Part shown: positions 45,505 through 57,600 of the stretch, in pieces
How the letters are laid out: each line of letters starts with the position of its first letter
Position numbering within the stretch: position 1 is the first letter of the stretch
Assembly (NCBI RefSeq): GCF_037392515.1
Contig: NC_090281.1
Span: 54,042,753 to 54,106,752 of the forward strand
Direction of reading: 5' to 3'
From: Haliotis asinina
Taxonomy: Eukaryota > Mollusca > Gastropoda > Lepetellida > Haliotidae
DNA: 64,000 bases
Translations under genes and position numbers: made by a program
Notes under the pieces: generated by a model
Database searches by the model: none
Told to the model about the DNA's origin: nothing
What the model saw: the letters and a program-made list of their open reading frames with translations, nothing else

Positions 45505-48190
45505 AGTTTGACCTCTGATTACCTCATGGAGTAAGCATGGAATTAGATCTCAAATGGGGTTCTCAGCAAGAAAGAGTGCAAGAAAATGGTTCTGAACAGA
45601 TTGCCTGGACAAAGACAGTCTCAACTTTACCTTGTTTAGGAAGTAGCAGAGTCATCAAGAATGTTACAGTGAGTGATTTTTGTATTATTATCATACTAAC
45701 ATTTGTATATCCAACTCTGCACTTGTTTTTTCTTCCTGGATCACTGGATGTCAATCTCCAAGGCATGTGTTATCAATCTCAACTATATTGACATGCTTAG
45801 AGTGCCAACACTACATTTTATTCCTTGTCATCTGGTTAGAGATGGAAGGAATTTGCAAACCTTTGTTGTTCGCAGTACTTAGTGAAGTATTTAGCTGGTA
45901 TTAAGTTAGTGTCTTCTCTTCTTCAAAGTGATGACATTAACTGACGTAAAAAATAACATGTTTAATTCTGAAAATATTCAGCATGTAGCTACTGTGGAGT
46001 CTAACACTAGAAAAACAACCAGGTTAGAGGGGTCGTCTCAAACGCAACACCAGAACGGTATCCTCATTGCATCTACATCCTTATAAAAACAAATTCACAT
46101 CTCACTGCACATCAATCAAGTATTGTGTTACCTCTAAAATAATGAGTTTGAGCTAAAAGAAGGTCAACACACACAAGATATTGTAGGCGATCTCAATGGT
46201 AAGCGAAATGAGGGCAAGCTGTGTTGCAGACAGTGGTTGGGGTCAGGCTTGGGGATTGAGATATCAACTAACATAAGATAATCCTTTAGGGGAATTGAAC
46301 TGGGGAAGTATCCATTTACACATCTTTGTAGAGTGGTCAGGCACCTTTATATTTTAAGAAATTTAATATGATGGCTTATTTAAGCCTTTCTATAGTTATA
46401 CTATTATACATATCTCAACATAAACATTATAAAAGGAAAACAAGTTAGATGGATTTACTCCCATTGTGCCCACTTTTGGAAATGGGCAGTGTTAAAACAA
46501 CTGGAATTAGGGTATAGTCTGTATCAGGGTAGTGGGTAGTGGGTAGTGGTATGCTGTATGGTATATGGTATTTTCTTCAGCTTTTTACATGTTCACTGTC
46601 ATCAGACTGTAGACCACATTTCTCCACCTTCCTCCTGATACACTTACCAAAATGAAAGAAACATCCTTTCAACTGGCAGTTGGATAATGCAGTTCTTAAG
46701 GCAATTTGAGCAGCACTCTCAGAGCCAGTAAACATGAAGTACTTTAGTGCTTGGACCCTGTGTGTCTTCAGTGTACTGAACTAAGCCCTGACAATGAATA
46801 ATGAGGTTTCATCATATATATAAATATACATGACTGTGTCATTTGTTAGTGTTCTCCAATTTGTTCTGGAACATTCTCACCAATTTATTCAGACTTGTGA
46901 TCAAGGCGTCACTGGGTTTATCTATTATCATTTGTTGATGTGATCACTAATGTATTGTCACCACACTTACCTTGAATGAATGGTTTATGCCCATGAAGAT
47001 CCCATTAGTGACGTAGAGAAAGATAGAAATGCACAGATTTGTTTTATGGGAGCATACGTAGACCAGTTTTCACATACATGTAGTTGTCTATTTTTAACAG
47101 AAGTGCATTATGTGTAAAAGACATGAGGGATATAAATGTATCTAATGATGGGTAATTACAGTAATAACTTGGCAGAAATGATTTCTTACATTACTTAAAT
47201 ATGGACAATATAACATGAAGTCAAGTTCATCTCCCATTGTCTTCTTACACAATGTACATAATCTTTCTCCTTTAATAGTATTACTTCATCCCCCCTGTTT
47301 CTATTGTGAGTTTATGGTTATAAGTTCTGATATAGGTAAGACATGTGTTCATTTAATGGAAGGTGTAATAGATAACTGGAGAGATAACTTAAACACATTG
47401 TTATAGTGGCCAATAGTAGATTTTGATTTGCACTTACATTACATTTACCTTGAAACAGGCTGTTAATAATCCAGTATTCCAGTATTGTTCTACGGGTGAC
47501 TGCATTTTGTTGTTTATAGAAAAATGGCCACAGTGGGATTAAACTGTTAGATGTTAATCACAATATGGCACATATTCAGCACACAAAAAGTCACACAGAA
47601 TATCTTTAAGATGACCCTTCATGCTTGTATGCATCACATGCATTTCTTGCCAGGTAAGTCAATTGTCTGTCGTCATTCCTGGCCATGTGACCCAATTGTC
47701 ATTTTGCCTGATTTTACAAGTAAACTTGTTTTTCTGGATATCCTATTACGCATTCCACTGAACGCTCAGTTAGGCCAAAGTGGGTTATTTCAACATATGC
47801 TATTTGCCATTGTGTAAATTTGAGCCGTATAGAGTAAGAGCCTAAAACAGTTTGTTCTCTATTTCCGACAGTACTTTAGTTGATGTGTAGAGATCTGTTC
47901 TTTCGGGGTCGTGTTTGAATCCCAGGTTTGGCCATTATGATTGCTAGTTATCACTTCATACAAATTAAAACCATTTTCCATTAGCACTCAGTTTCATCCA
48001 ACATTAAACTGACATCTGAAATGCTGATTAGGCAAATCTTGTGACTGGCAGTGGCTACTGTCAAATACCAAATGTCATCACCGCTATTTTGTCCTCTTGC
48101 TCCCAACAGAATTTGTTTCTTAAGATAAGCAGGACTGGGTATTCTTTAGCACTGACATTCCATATTCAGTTCACTCACTTCCTTGTCCAT
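45505..48190. other. No gene recognised
   Basis: Unassigned sequence. A GTAGTGG / GGTAT simple repeat is at about 46530-46572. Open frames at 45537-45791, 47215-47406 and 47551-47817 show no family resemblance. Confidence 0.45.
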
Positions 48191-48511
48191 AGAGACCATC
48201 ACAACTTGTAGGGTCTCGGAAGAGATGAAGAGTGGAAAGCATCAATGAACACTTTATTCGATACACCTAATACAAAATATGTGTAAATGAAATTGTAAAG
48301 TATATTCTTAATAATGAATCCAGCTACATAAACAGAAACAATCAAGTCACCTTGTAGGTCGTTGTGGTATGATGGTACACTATCAAATACTCACTGCGCC
48401 TGGCCCCCAAAATCCACCTTGCCTTGACAAGCAAGTATAGTTTTCTGGGGAGTCACTACATAGCTCATCAGGTGTATTGAGAGATAAATGTGTAATATCA
48501 TCATCAGTTCC

Positions 48512-48704
48512 CTCTTAGTGTTTGTGGCGGTAGGGTAGCCTAGTGGTTAAAGCGTTCGCTTGTCCCACCGAAGACCCGGGTTTGATTTCCCTCTTGGGTA
48601 CAATGTGTGAAGCCTATTTTCTGGTGTCCCCTGCCGTGATATTGCTGGAATATTGCTAGAAGTGGCATAAAACTAAACTCACTCACTCACTCTTAGTGTT
48701 TGTG
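48512..48704 (+). repeat. SINE type A with 15-bp target-site duplication
   Basis: SINE body 48527-48689: A-box-like TAGCCTAGTGGTTAAAGCG, B-box-like GGTTTGATTTCC, tail GATATTGCTGGAATATTGCT and ACTCACTCACT. The direct repeat CTCTTAGTGTTTGTG flanks it at 48512-48526 and 48690-48704, a clean retrotransposition footprint. Confidence 0.95.
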
Positions 48705-49071
48705 CATAACGCAAGACAAATCTTATGGGTAACAACTTTTTGGGTTATTTTCACGTTTCTCGGCTAGTTCATCAGGTTGAATAATGAAATAGTCATCATC
48801 ATTTTGGAGTTTAATGTGAACAGTACAGTATATTCATATTTATGTACAGGAAGCCAGTTATGTAGGTAAGAATATACAAGAACAAGGGAAAAAGGAGATA
48901 TAGTTAAGTATGTACAAACAATGAGGTGAGATGAAAAAGGGGACAAAAATGAAAGGAAGGGTCTGCTTTAACAATAAGGACAAGGGTACGTTTACATAGA
49001 GGAGTGGTTACAGAGTCTATGACTAGGGAGGTAAACCCCTTGATCCCTGCTCATCTCTGGCAATAGTGAAT

Positions 49072-49326
49072 GAGTGAGTTTAGTTTTACGCTGCACTCAG
49101 CAATATTCCAGCTGTATGGCGGCGGTCTGTAAATAATTGAGTCTGGACCAAACAATTCAGTGATCTACAACATAAGCATCGATCGGCCCAATTGGGACCT
49201 GATGACGTGTCAACCAAGTCAGCGGGTCTGACCACCTGATCCCGTTAGTCGCCTCTTATGACAGGCATAGTCGCCTTTTATGCCAAGCATGGGTTGCTGA
49301 GGGCCTGTTCTACCCCGGGACCTGCC
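49072..49326 (-). repeat. SINE type B, near full length
   Basis: Reverse copy: GAGTGAGTTTAGTTTTACGC, CAGCAATATTCCAGCTGTAT, GGTCTGTAAATAATTGAGTC, CAAGCATGGGTTGCTGAGGG and CTACCCCGGGACC. It is inserted in the Penelope-like fragment. Confidence 0.92.
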
Positions 49327-49602
49327 ACTAATCGTTTTATGTTGATTGACACAAAGAGTTTTCTTTTGCGCCTGTTACTGATGTTGGAATCCAGGATGTG
49401 AGTGTCTTGCCAGTTGATTGAGTGATCTGTATTTCTGACGGTGTGCTCTGAGAGAGTAGACTTAAGATCTGTTTTTCAAATGAAATTTTATGTTCGTTAA
49501 GTCTTATGTTAAGGGGCCAGAAAGTTTCTCCAATATAACTTTTTCCACCATCACAACTAATTTTGTAGATACATCCTCAGGGATTGGTTATCAAGTACCA
49601 AA

Positions 49603-49745
49603 GTGAGTGAATTTAGGGCCTTCTAGCAATATTCCTGCAATATTAATATCAGAAGGGGACACCAGAAATGGGCCTCATACACTGTACGTATGAAGGGAAT
49701 CAACCCTGCTTCCTCGGTGTGACAAGCAAACACTTGCCATCAAGT
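49603..49745 (-). repeat. SINE type A, degenerate
   Basis: Reads AGTGAGTGAATTTAGGGCC, GCAATATTCCTGCAATATTA, GGGGACACCAGAAATGGGCC and TGTGACAAGCAAACACTTG. Confidence 0.8.
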
Positions 49746-50185
49746 ACCAGAGAGCCTTAATTGTTAATAAGTGTACATTTCCATGTACCATACTTATATT
49801 GTTGTTCTCATTGCTGAATATTGCCTTACAACCACTAGAATCGGAAATAATAACATCATAATATAATAGTTTCATTGCACTTACCAAGATTGGCTCGAAT
49901 GATAGATTTGGAACAAAGATTATGTCGACACAAGGGCCCTGTTCCATAAAGAAATGTCACTGCTGAGATGATTGTTCAGATGATGATGTTCAGACCAAAT
50001 ACAGAACGTTCATTCAAAAGAATAACAAGTTTTAAAAATACAAAGAAACAAATTCCATTTGAGTTTTTGCGGAGAGGGACAATAGCTGGAGAAATTGTGG
50101 GTAATGACCACTCAAATCGGTGATGACACCAGGTGTTCCAGAAAAGGACCAGCATGTTGTAACATTAAGATTGCTTTGTGGAAGG

Positions 50186-50310
50186 GTGGTGGGGTAGCCT
50201 AGTTGTTAAAGTGTCCGCTCATCATGTCGAAGGCCTGGGTTTGATTCTCCACACATGTACAATAAGTGACACCCATTTCTGGTGTAAGGCACCTCTCACT
50301 CACTCACTCA
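50186..50310 (+). repeat. SINE type A, tail shortened
   Basis: Reads GGTGGGGTAGCCTAGTTGTT, a B box GGTTTGATTCTCC, CATTTCTGGTGTAAGG and directly CTCACTCACTCACTCA; the hairpin part of the tail is missing. Confidence 0.85.
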
Positions 50311-50395
50311 CAACCCAAAATAATAGAACCTGCAACCAAGTACATCAAGGTATTAGTTTAAATGTACTGATACAGGATGATCAGCAACATCAACA

Positions 50396-51727
50396 CTAGC
50401 TGGCTTCAAACACGTCAGAAAACCTCAGATAGTTTCGGAATGCAGCTGGTAGCCGATTATCCAGTCTGTCAATGTTGAGGTCAATGTTGACAGGAATAGA
50501 TTGGCGAATCTTTATCCTGCACAAAGCTGTCAGTCTGAGTGGTGCTGAACTACACTCATGGATGAAGGCTGACAACTTTATCTTCCCCTTGTCTGACAGG
50601 TCACATTCTTCCACAGCTTCTCTGAACACCCTCACCGACTCCTCATCCATAATGAACCCAGCCATCACCAGAAGTTTTAAAGACGTGAGGTAGTCAGGTT
50701 CAAGGTCCCGTGACAATGAAGGGAAGACTGTCCACAATGACCTCCAGCCATCACGTTCAGGATAGACTCCATTGGCCAACAGTATGTGTATGGTTCTGAC
50801 ATTTACACATGCACAGGCATATTGTAAACAGTTGAAACCAGCGTCATCTACTATACTGACATCAACTCCTCCAAATTTTAGGATAACCTCAACAGTCTTC
50901 CAAGAGTCAGCTTTGTCCATTCCACATGCAAAATGCAGAGCGGGTATTGATGAGTAGTTTGAACACAATCGGGATATGTTCACATTTGTCAGTTTCTTTC
51001 TAGATGTCAACAGACGCAGTCTGGCCTTCAAGCCATCATCATCAACACAATCGTTGTGACCCGTGTACAAAAGGCCCACACCTTCTGGGTTGCTATTGGT
51101 GATACAGTTTTGAAGACAAACACCACACAGCACCATCGGGTCAGAGCCAGCTTCTAGTATTAGTCTGATCAGTTCCGGTTCTGTACATGTTGTTGCCTGC
51201 ACCAATGGAGAGGCATATTCAATATTTTGGTGGTTCACGTCGGCACCAGATTTAATCAACACATGAGCTACAGCCACGTGTCCCTTTTCACAAGCATGCA
51301 TGAGAGCTGTGTCACCATTTTGGTCCCAAACATCGACAGCACAACCCTCCTGAAGGAGGCATTGGACCATCTCTGCTGACCCGGATCTGCTTGCTTGGAT
51401 CAACGGCCAGAAAACAACAGGGGTGTGTGAGTAGTTTGGAATCGGCCGAAATATTTTACTTACATCCACCCCATGGGATATGAACAGTTTCAACATTTCT
51501 GTGTCTCCCAGCATGCATGCTGTTGTGAGAGGCACAACATAGTCTTGTTTTTCTGGACCTGTGTGTGTCTCTAAGTAGTCTCGAACAGCATCATGGTCTC
51601 GCTGTTTTACTGCTTCAGTCAAATCAGCGAGTTGAAGGGACCTTCCAGTTCCCCAGACGCCAGGTTTTTGGTCATACTCTGTCATCACCTCCATGTACTT
51701 TGTGACTCTCGGTACCACTGGCTGCAT
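50396..51727 (-). CDS. Ankyrin repeat and SOCS box (ASB-like) protein
   Basis: Predicted substrate receptor of an Elongin B/C-Cullin 5 ubiquitin ligase: ankyrin repeats hold the target, the SOCS box binds the ligase core. 443 residues in one coding exon. An N-terminal segment (QLADLTEAVKQRDHDAVRDY) leads into ankyrin repeats, e.g. NGDTALMHACEKGHVAVAHV and YASPLVQATTCTEPELIRLI, later GFNCLQYACACVNVRTIHIL. The last 45 residues are a SOCS box: BC box LTALCRIKIRQSI and Cul5-box-like LPAAFRNYLRF (the more usual form is LPLP). The ATG lies four bases after an acceptor-like TTTCCTGTCACAG (51732), so at least one 5' UTR exon probably lies at higher coordinates. It is a paralogue of the gene at 57601, with the same length, layout and C-terminal motif order (DGWxxLWxxFPS). 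Which vertebrate ASB number it matches is not clear. Confidence 0.88.
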   Translation of the reverse strand: MQPVVPRVTKYMEVMTEYDQKPGVWGTGRSLQLADLTEAVKQRDHDAVRDYLETHTGPEKQDYVVPLTTACMLGDTEMLKLFISHGVDVSKIFRPIPNYSHTPVVFWPLIQASRSGSAEMVQCLLQEGCAVDVWDQNGDTALMHACEKGHVAVAHVLIKSGADVNHQNIEYASPLVQATTCTEPELIRLILEAGSDPMVLCGVCLQNCITNSNPEGVGLLYTGHNDCVDDDGLKARLRLLTSRKKLTNVNISRLCSNYSSIPALHFACGMDKADSWKTVEVILKFGGVDVSIVDDAGFNCLQYACACVNVRTIHILLANGVYPERDGWRSLWTVFPSLSRDLEPDYLTSLKLLVMAGFIMDEESVRVFREAVEECDLSDKGKIKLSAFIHECSSAPLRLTALCRIKIRQSIPVNIDLNIDRLDNRLPAAFRNYLRFSDVFEAS

Positions 51728-51731
51728 GATC

Positions 51732-54700
51732 CTGTGACAGGAAATGAAGAAAAGAATGCTTTAATATTCAATATTTACACATAGCATTAGGAATTGGATA
51801 AAATCTCTTAACTGATGATTTGTTCATTACAACCAATCAATCGTGAAGTTAACTGGGAAGTGTCATTTAACAAATTTTCCTGGTTGTTTGTTTTCACACA
51901 AAAAATAAAGAAAACGCATGTAGGTTTCTTTGTATGTTTTTTCGGCAAATTGCACACAGTACAATTTAAAATTTCATATCTTTAAAGGTGACTAGAATGT
52001 TAGGAATGTAAATTTCAGGAAGTCTTTCAGATAACTTCAGTCCTGACGTGGAACAGGCTTGTAGTGCTTATGAAATGAAACAGACAAAACCAACCTTGTG
52101 CAAACACTGTTAATGCAAGCAAGAATTCCCAAATTATTTGAGTTCAATCAGGAGAAAACATCAGAGACTGCTTAGTTGTTTAGTCATTGTCATTGATTAT
52201 TTAAATAAATCAGACAACCACTACTTACACACCTGTGAAAACTAAGTTTAACTGGTCTTCAGCAACCAGTTGCAACCAAAGGCGATGAGTAAGGGGGAAT
52301 ACGGAGAAAACAGACCCCCAAAAAAATCAAGAGAGCGGTCAACGCGCAGGAGATAACAGCCTCCAAACCCAGAGAAAACGGACACTGTGCTTAGAGAAAA
52401 AACAGCCGACATAGTTGCAAGGACATTATCAGATTATATATATCCTAAATAACAGCAATTGATTTGAAGATTGATTGACTGTTTCAATAGTCACAATGAA
52501 CAAACAAATTTGATCGATTGTTTATTTTACAGGTAAGATCAGGTAGTTCATGAAAGAGAAGAAGGATAATAAGGTAGTGTTTATATTGACGAGTGGGTTA
52601 GTAATACTAATTTAAACTTTAGTTCTTGTTCAGTTTAAAAGATTTGAATTTAATTTCTAGTTTTATATTTATATTTGCGATAAACTGGTTATTCCACCGT
52701 CCCTCAGGTGTTAATAACGTACCATCACTTATCATGAAATTATAACTTGTTTTTGTCACGATATGACTGAAATATTGCCTGTGTGACTTACAATTCAGGT
52801 CAAGATATCCACTCACACCACTACTCCCTGTGTGCTGGCGGATGTGAGAGAGAGAAAACATACTTTCACTGTCAACGGCTGAGTAATGATAACATGTTCT
52901 TCGGTGTGTTTGTTCAATAATTAATTGTTGACAGGTGAAGGCAAAAACCTGAAATAATCCTTTCGAATCATCTGCTGCAATTGTTGTCACCACATGTCTA
53001 TAACTATGTCGGTCAGTGGAATGTCTACTTTATGCTCAATTATTAATCCACCACTGTTATCTAGCTCTAATCATCTGCAGCATTATAACAGCTATAAACA
53101 AAAATAAATAAAATATGCAGTAGTATGGCTTTGCTTTGAAATTGTTTTCAGCAAAATTCAAATGCAGGACTTCCGTGATGTGAATCAACCTCAAATTTCA
53201 GAGCGACAAAAACAAACCCTTTGATCACTTGAATATACTACCTCATGCCTTCAAAAATTAGAACTTATGAATTAACATGATTAATTCAGAAATATGAGCA
53301 TTGTTGTAATCTTTCTCATGTACTCAATATAACAGTACATTAAGTTTTAATGTTAAAGATTGAGAGGAAGGTATTACAGTCCACTAAATACTGTGATGAT
53401 TTATCAACAAAAACAAATGCATGTGCTGAAACTTTTGAAGTGAAAACAATTCATTCCACTGATAAGGAATAATACTTTCAGAAATGAAAGAAACACAAAA
53501 TGAATCTCTCTGGAAGTAATAGGCATTGATTGAATTTTTATTACATGGTTCAAATCCAGAAAAAAGATCAGCACATCCTGACATGACTGAAATGTAAGAT
53601 TTGTTCATATTAGAGCAAAGTAGCTGTGTATTGTGCAATTTCACTTAAGTTAGCATTAATGTTCATGTCTATTTATGTCTCTCTCCAGGCCTCACACCAA
53701 ATAATGTGTGATGTAATCATCTGTATTGAGAAATTAATGGTTCAGAGTAAATGCTTTCTCATTCATCAGGTTAATGGATGTTAACTTTTGTATATTTGAA
53801 CATGAATGCACAACAAAAGAACCAGGACAACAGTGGTGGAAAACTAAGAAAACAGTTAATTAGCAGTAATGGGAAATGGACAAAGAGATGCCAGAAATTA
53901 ATTTAGCACTGATAGGTCACGAGCACTGCTTGATAAAAGAGAAAGGCACGACAGGGGATACATAGCATTGATTTGTAATCGTAATGGACACAAAGAATAC
54001 AGGTGCATTCAAAACGTATTGGAGAACACTGACAGTTGGAAGGCTTGTGTTAATATATCCACAGCTGCTGAACATTAACTATAGACCTATGAAAAAGGTT
54101 GGATAGACTTGAAGCTCTTTGTACTAGTTAGTTTAAAATTCAATCTCCTACATGCCCCTACTTTCCCTTACCTGTTGATTCCCAAGGGGAAACTAACAGT
54201 TAACTGTGGGTAAGTCTGTACAAAAATTTAACAAAGAAATGTGATAAAATTAAAAGTTGTATTCTAAAAGTATTTGTGACTATCAATACCTTAGTAATTG
54301 ACTTCAGTTGTAAATGCACACTTCAAAATACAGAAGTACCAGATTCATTCACTTTGACGAAGAGTTATCCGCCCCTGTCACCTCATGATCTGAAACAAAC
54401 ATGATATGGGTTTAAAGTTCCATGTCAGTTATTTAAAGAGACTGAAAACAGCTTGTTTTCATTTCATGTAAAAGATACATTCATTTGGATATGACTTCAA
54501 TAAGAATGTTTAAGGATACAATATTAATAGTATTGCAATAGCTGATTGCAATAGACTATCAGTATCACAGTAGTATGTTCCATATTGTATCCCCTCATTA
54601 GTCACCCCTTCAAATCACTATAAATGTATTACAGAGACAGTGCAAAAGAGAACAGCAGTAAAACCAAAGAAGGTATGACACAAAAGCACTGACTGAAGCA

Positions 54701-54970
54701 ATGAAGAGAGATGGTTACGTACGCCTGTCCACAACAATGGGCAAGATTCTAAAGTAGGTCTAAGCTAAGTAACAAGGGTAAGAATGATGGTTGGTCTTCT
54801 TGTAATGTGAACTGAGAGACAAGAGTAAGCTCCCCTACATACGTAAGGAAAGGGTTTTTCTATAATGTTCTCTGACTCAGAATATAGCAGAACTGACATA
54901 CCTAATGGGTTTGTAGTACATTCCATAACTCTGTCTATATATACAAGTCTAACTGCAGCACAAGTCTAAA
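51732..54970. other. Intergenic or 5' UTR intron of the ASB-like gene
   Basis: No coding exon recognised. It contains a LINE 3' tail remnant (listed separately) and otherwise AT-rich sequence; a non-coding first exon may hide here. Confidence 0.45.
52727..52812 (+). mobile_element. 3' tail remnant of the I/Nimb LINE family
   Basis: Reads TTTTGTCACGATATGACTG, AAATATTGCCTGTGTGACTT and ends ATCCACTCAC, matching the terminal hairpin of the LINE at 22945-29026 (GTCACGATATGGCTGAAATA). A 5'-truncated, old copy. Confidence 0.75.
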
Positions 54971-55033
54971 CCCAGATAGCATTCATAGGCAAACATTGGG
55001 CCAATGTTGGGCCAACAATGAATGTTAGCTGGG
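54971..55033. repeat. 63-bp palindromic mini-element
   Basis: Left arm CCCAGATAGCATTCAT and right arm ATGAATGTTAGCTGGG are near-perfect inverted repeats around tandem TTGGGCCAA units. It looks like a very short foldback element. Confidence 0.75.
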
Positions 55034-55039
55034 AACATA

Positions 55040-55680
55040 CAGCTAACCAGTGTCCTCTGCTGCATGTCAACATGGACATTGTACTACATTTGAATCATGC
55101 ATACACAATGAATCACACTTGAAGCATTCCTACTCAATGGATAACACTTAAGACATCATAACGCAAAAATAACACTGCCACATAACAATATGAATGCAAT
55201 AAAATATGTATCATAAAACACAATATAGTTCCCAGGCACTCACCTTCAGCTCCAAAAGATGCTCAAGATGTGAGTTCCACTGTTCCTCTGTGCTTATGTC
55301 ACACGTCTGTCTAATATCAGGGAGAGCTGATTACCTAAACAGACACATGACTGGACAAATTATATACCCATGCCACAAAACATTATGAACATATCTCTGG
55401 TGTCATTACATAGACATTTTCACTTTATTGTGTTTGATATTTTGTTGATCCTGGACTACTGTTTGAAATAAACATCAGTCCCCAGGCCCGACGGAATACC
55501 ACTTTTTTGTTTGTTTTTGATTTTTTGTTTCCTGCAGTTACTTATGGTCAACAGCTTTTTCATCCCCGATAACTTTGAGTATTATTTTTCAGAAAATATC
55601 AATCAGTAATTTCTAGATTAAATTTCTAACAAAAATCTTTAACTCAGTTTGCTAGCTGACGTTTTTTGTTTGCTGGGAAT
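55040..55680. other. No gene recognised
   Basis: AT-rich unassigned sequence up to the hairpin insertion. Confidence 0.45.
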
Positions 55681-55681
55681 T

Positions 55682-55869
55682 ACTTATATTGTCAAGATGA
55701 CAAGAATTTTTTATGGATGATCAACTTCTTTATTGCAGGGTAGCGACGTTTAAGAATCTATACCGAAACGTCGCTACCCTGCAATAAAGAAGTTGATCAT
55801 CCATAAAAAATTCTTGTCATCTTTATCTCAGCAACTTCTAGAATGCCTCTCAAACAACTTATATTGTCA
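55682..55869. mobile_element. Hairpin insertion: perfect 58-bp inverted repeat within a 13-bp target duplication
   Basis: The direct repeat ACTTATATTGTCA at 55682-55694 and 55857-55869 bounds an insert. The insert starts with a perfect inverted repeat, arms 55694-55751 and 55766-55823, around a 14-base loop (AAGAATCTATACCG), followed by 33 bases of single-copy sequence. The right arm reads AAACGTCGCTACCCTGCAAT then AAAGAAGTTGATCATCC. A (C)GAAACG...GCAATAAAG block of this sort is, from memory, common at the 3' ends of Penelope-like elements. The structure fits a short reverse-transcribed copy that folded back on itself. Confidence 0.8.
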
Positions 55870-55874
55870 GTTAA

Positions 55875-56490
55875 ATACTGAGAGAGCCTACATATTTTGA
55901 TCTTCACCCACAACCTTTTATGGCACTAGGTCCTTAGGACTGACAGTTTTTCAGGCTTAAGGGCAAACACTCTATGACCCCAAATATTCGCAACCAAAAG
56001 ACCTCACCCTTGGACAAAAAGTAATTTTAAGGGAGCCAGTTTTGTTCTCAATCACACACACAAAGAATATGAAAATGTCAACCTTTTATAATGGACAAGT
56101 CTCTGCAATGTGTCAACTGAAAGTAGTTGTCAGAGATAACAGCATCATTTACCATAACGAAACTCTTATGTCAGTGATTAAAAGGGCAGTGCTAAAACAT
56201 ACTACTCAATTTTTGATAAGGATAATCAGATGGCATTCTATTTGTATACATGTGACACATGAGTATAGCTTATCGCTGATAGATATATCTATCTTTATCA
56301 GCAACAAGATAAACTGACTGCTATTGCAACTGATTATCTTTTGAAGCTTTTGTGTCCTATTACACTTCATCAGAGAAAATAATAAAATTAAAAAACTACC
56401 AGCTGTAAAAATATCTTGAATTGAAAAATTCAAATTTTTCCTTGTAACAGGACATTTGTTTGTTTATCATATCATTAACTTCACAGAAAC
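55875..56490. other. No gene recognised
   Basis: Unassigned sequence; the frame at 56042-56317 has no recognisable domain. Confidence 0.4.
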
Positions 56491-56491
56491 A

Positions 56492-56758
56492 GTGAGTGAG
56501 TAAGTGAGTTTATTTTTACGCCGCACTCAATAATATTCCAGTTATACAGCAGTGGTCTGTAAATAATCGAGTCTGGACCAGACAATCCAGTGATCAACAA
56601 CATGAGCATCAATCTGCGCAACTGGGAACTGATGGCATGTGTCAACTATGTCAGCGAGCCTGACCACACAATCCTGTTAGTCGCCTATTATCACTAGTAC
56701 AGTCATCTTTTATGGCAAGCATGGGTTGCTGAAGGCCTATCCTACCCCGGACGGGTCA
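56492..56758 (-). repeat. SINE type B, near full length
   Basis: Reverse copy: GTGAGTTTATTTTTACGCCG, CAATAATATTCCAGTTATAC, GGACCAGACAATCCAGTGAT, GCAAGCATGGGTTGCTGAAG and CTACCCCGGACGGGTC. Confidence 0.92.
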
Positions 56759-56890
56759 GAAACACTGGAAGAAACTGGAAGTGTTGGATTCTGATATGGG
56801 TGTTCAAGGTTACATGTTAGGTCCTTGCCTTTGTGTGTGTTCCTGTTTGTACTAATAGTCCTGAGTAATACAGATCACTGCCAGTTTAAC

Positions 56891-57050
56891 AGTGACTGAG
56901 TTTGGATTTACTCCACTTTTAGCCATATTCCAGTAATATCACAATGCCAGACACCAGAAAAGGGCTTCACAAGTTGTACCCATGTTGGAAATCGAATCTG
57001 AGCCTTCAGCATGACGAGCGAACGCTTTAAGCACAAGGCTACCACTCGCC
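56891..57050 (-). repeat. SINE type A
   Basis: Reverse copy: TGACTGAGTTTGGATTTAC, GCCATATTCCAGTAATATCA, TTGTACCCATGTTGG and GACGAGCGAACGCTTTAAGC. Confidence 0.85.
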
Positions 57051-57059
57051 ATTTAATAG

Positions 57060-57600
57060 GATCAACTCGCCAAGATAGCATGCCATCTTTTACAATATGT
57101 GAACATCCTCTCAGACAAAATGCACTGACTTTCAGATGGCCACTTCTTTATCCAAGAGCCAGACAGAGTACCATGTTTTGATGTTCATTTTTATGACGCA
57201 GATGGGATTGAACCATTTACTGCTCTCCGGGTAGATAGTCCATTTATTATGCCATTATTGGTCACCTGACCACAGAATTTCTGCCTTTCAAGTTTCTTAC
57301 GTATCATTTATATAAAACAAACTTTCAATAACACTATGATAGAGGCCAATATATCAACACATTTATTACACTGTTTTAAAAGTGCATTCAGATTAAATTC
57401 AAAACGAAGTTCAGTTCAAAACTATCAACAGTTTCACAAAATAGTTACATTTGTCGTCAGCTTCAGTTACATTGTCATTGATGCCATTGGCCACTTGGTC
57501 AAACTGGTCTGGGGGCACTTTTCAAATGCAGATGGCAAATGCAATACTTTCATTATTTTGAATAATATCACTTCTACACTGTGTCACATGTTTTAATACA
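57060..57600. other. 3' flank of the second ASB-like gene
   Basis: On the minus strand this is the presumed 3' UTR and downstream region. No repeat or exon recognised. Confidence 0.45.

Larger units (their letters stand above)
48200..49600 (-). mobile_element. Penelope-like element fragment (GIY-YIG end), broken, with SINE insertions
   Basis: On the minus strand from about 49590, a GIY-YIG nuclease segment is readable: IYKISCDGGKSYIGETFW, IRLNEHKISFEKQ and then SINWQDTHILDSNIS, as in the C-terminal domain of Penelope-like retroelements. It is interrupted by a type B SINE (49072-49326). It appears to continue through 48720-49060, and a type A SINE (48527-48689) splits the 3' part. Motifs CCTGATGA(A/G)CTA on the minus strand at about 48775 and 48465, and AATAAAGTG near 48250, fit the 3' region of such elements. 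The reverse transcriptase part is absent and the fragment is broken. Confidence 0.75.

Noticed and set aside
48440-48800. Hammerhead ribozymes in the Penelope-like fragment
   Set aside because: CTGATGA is present, but the stem II and GAAA positions do not form a proper core in either place.
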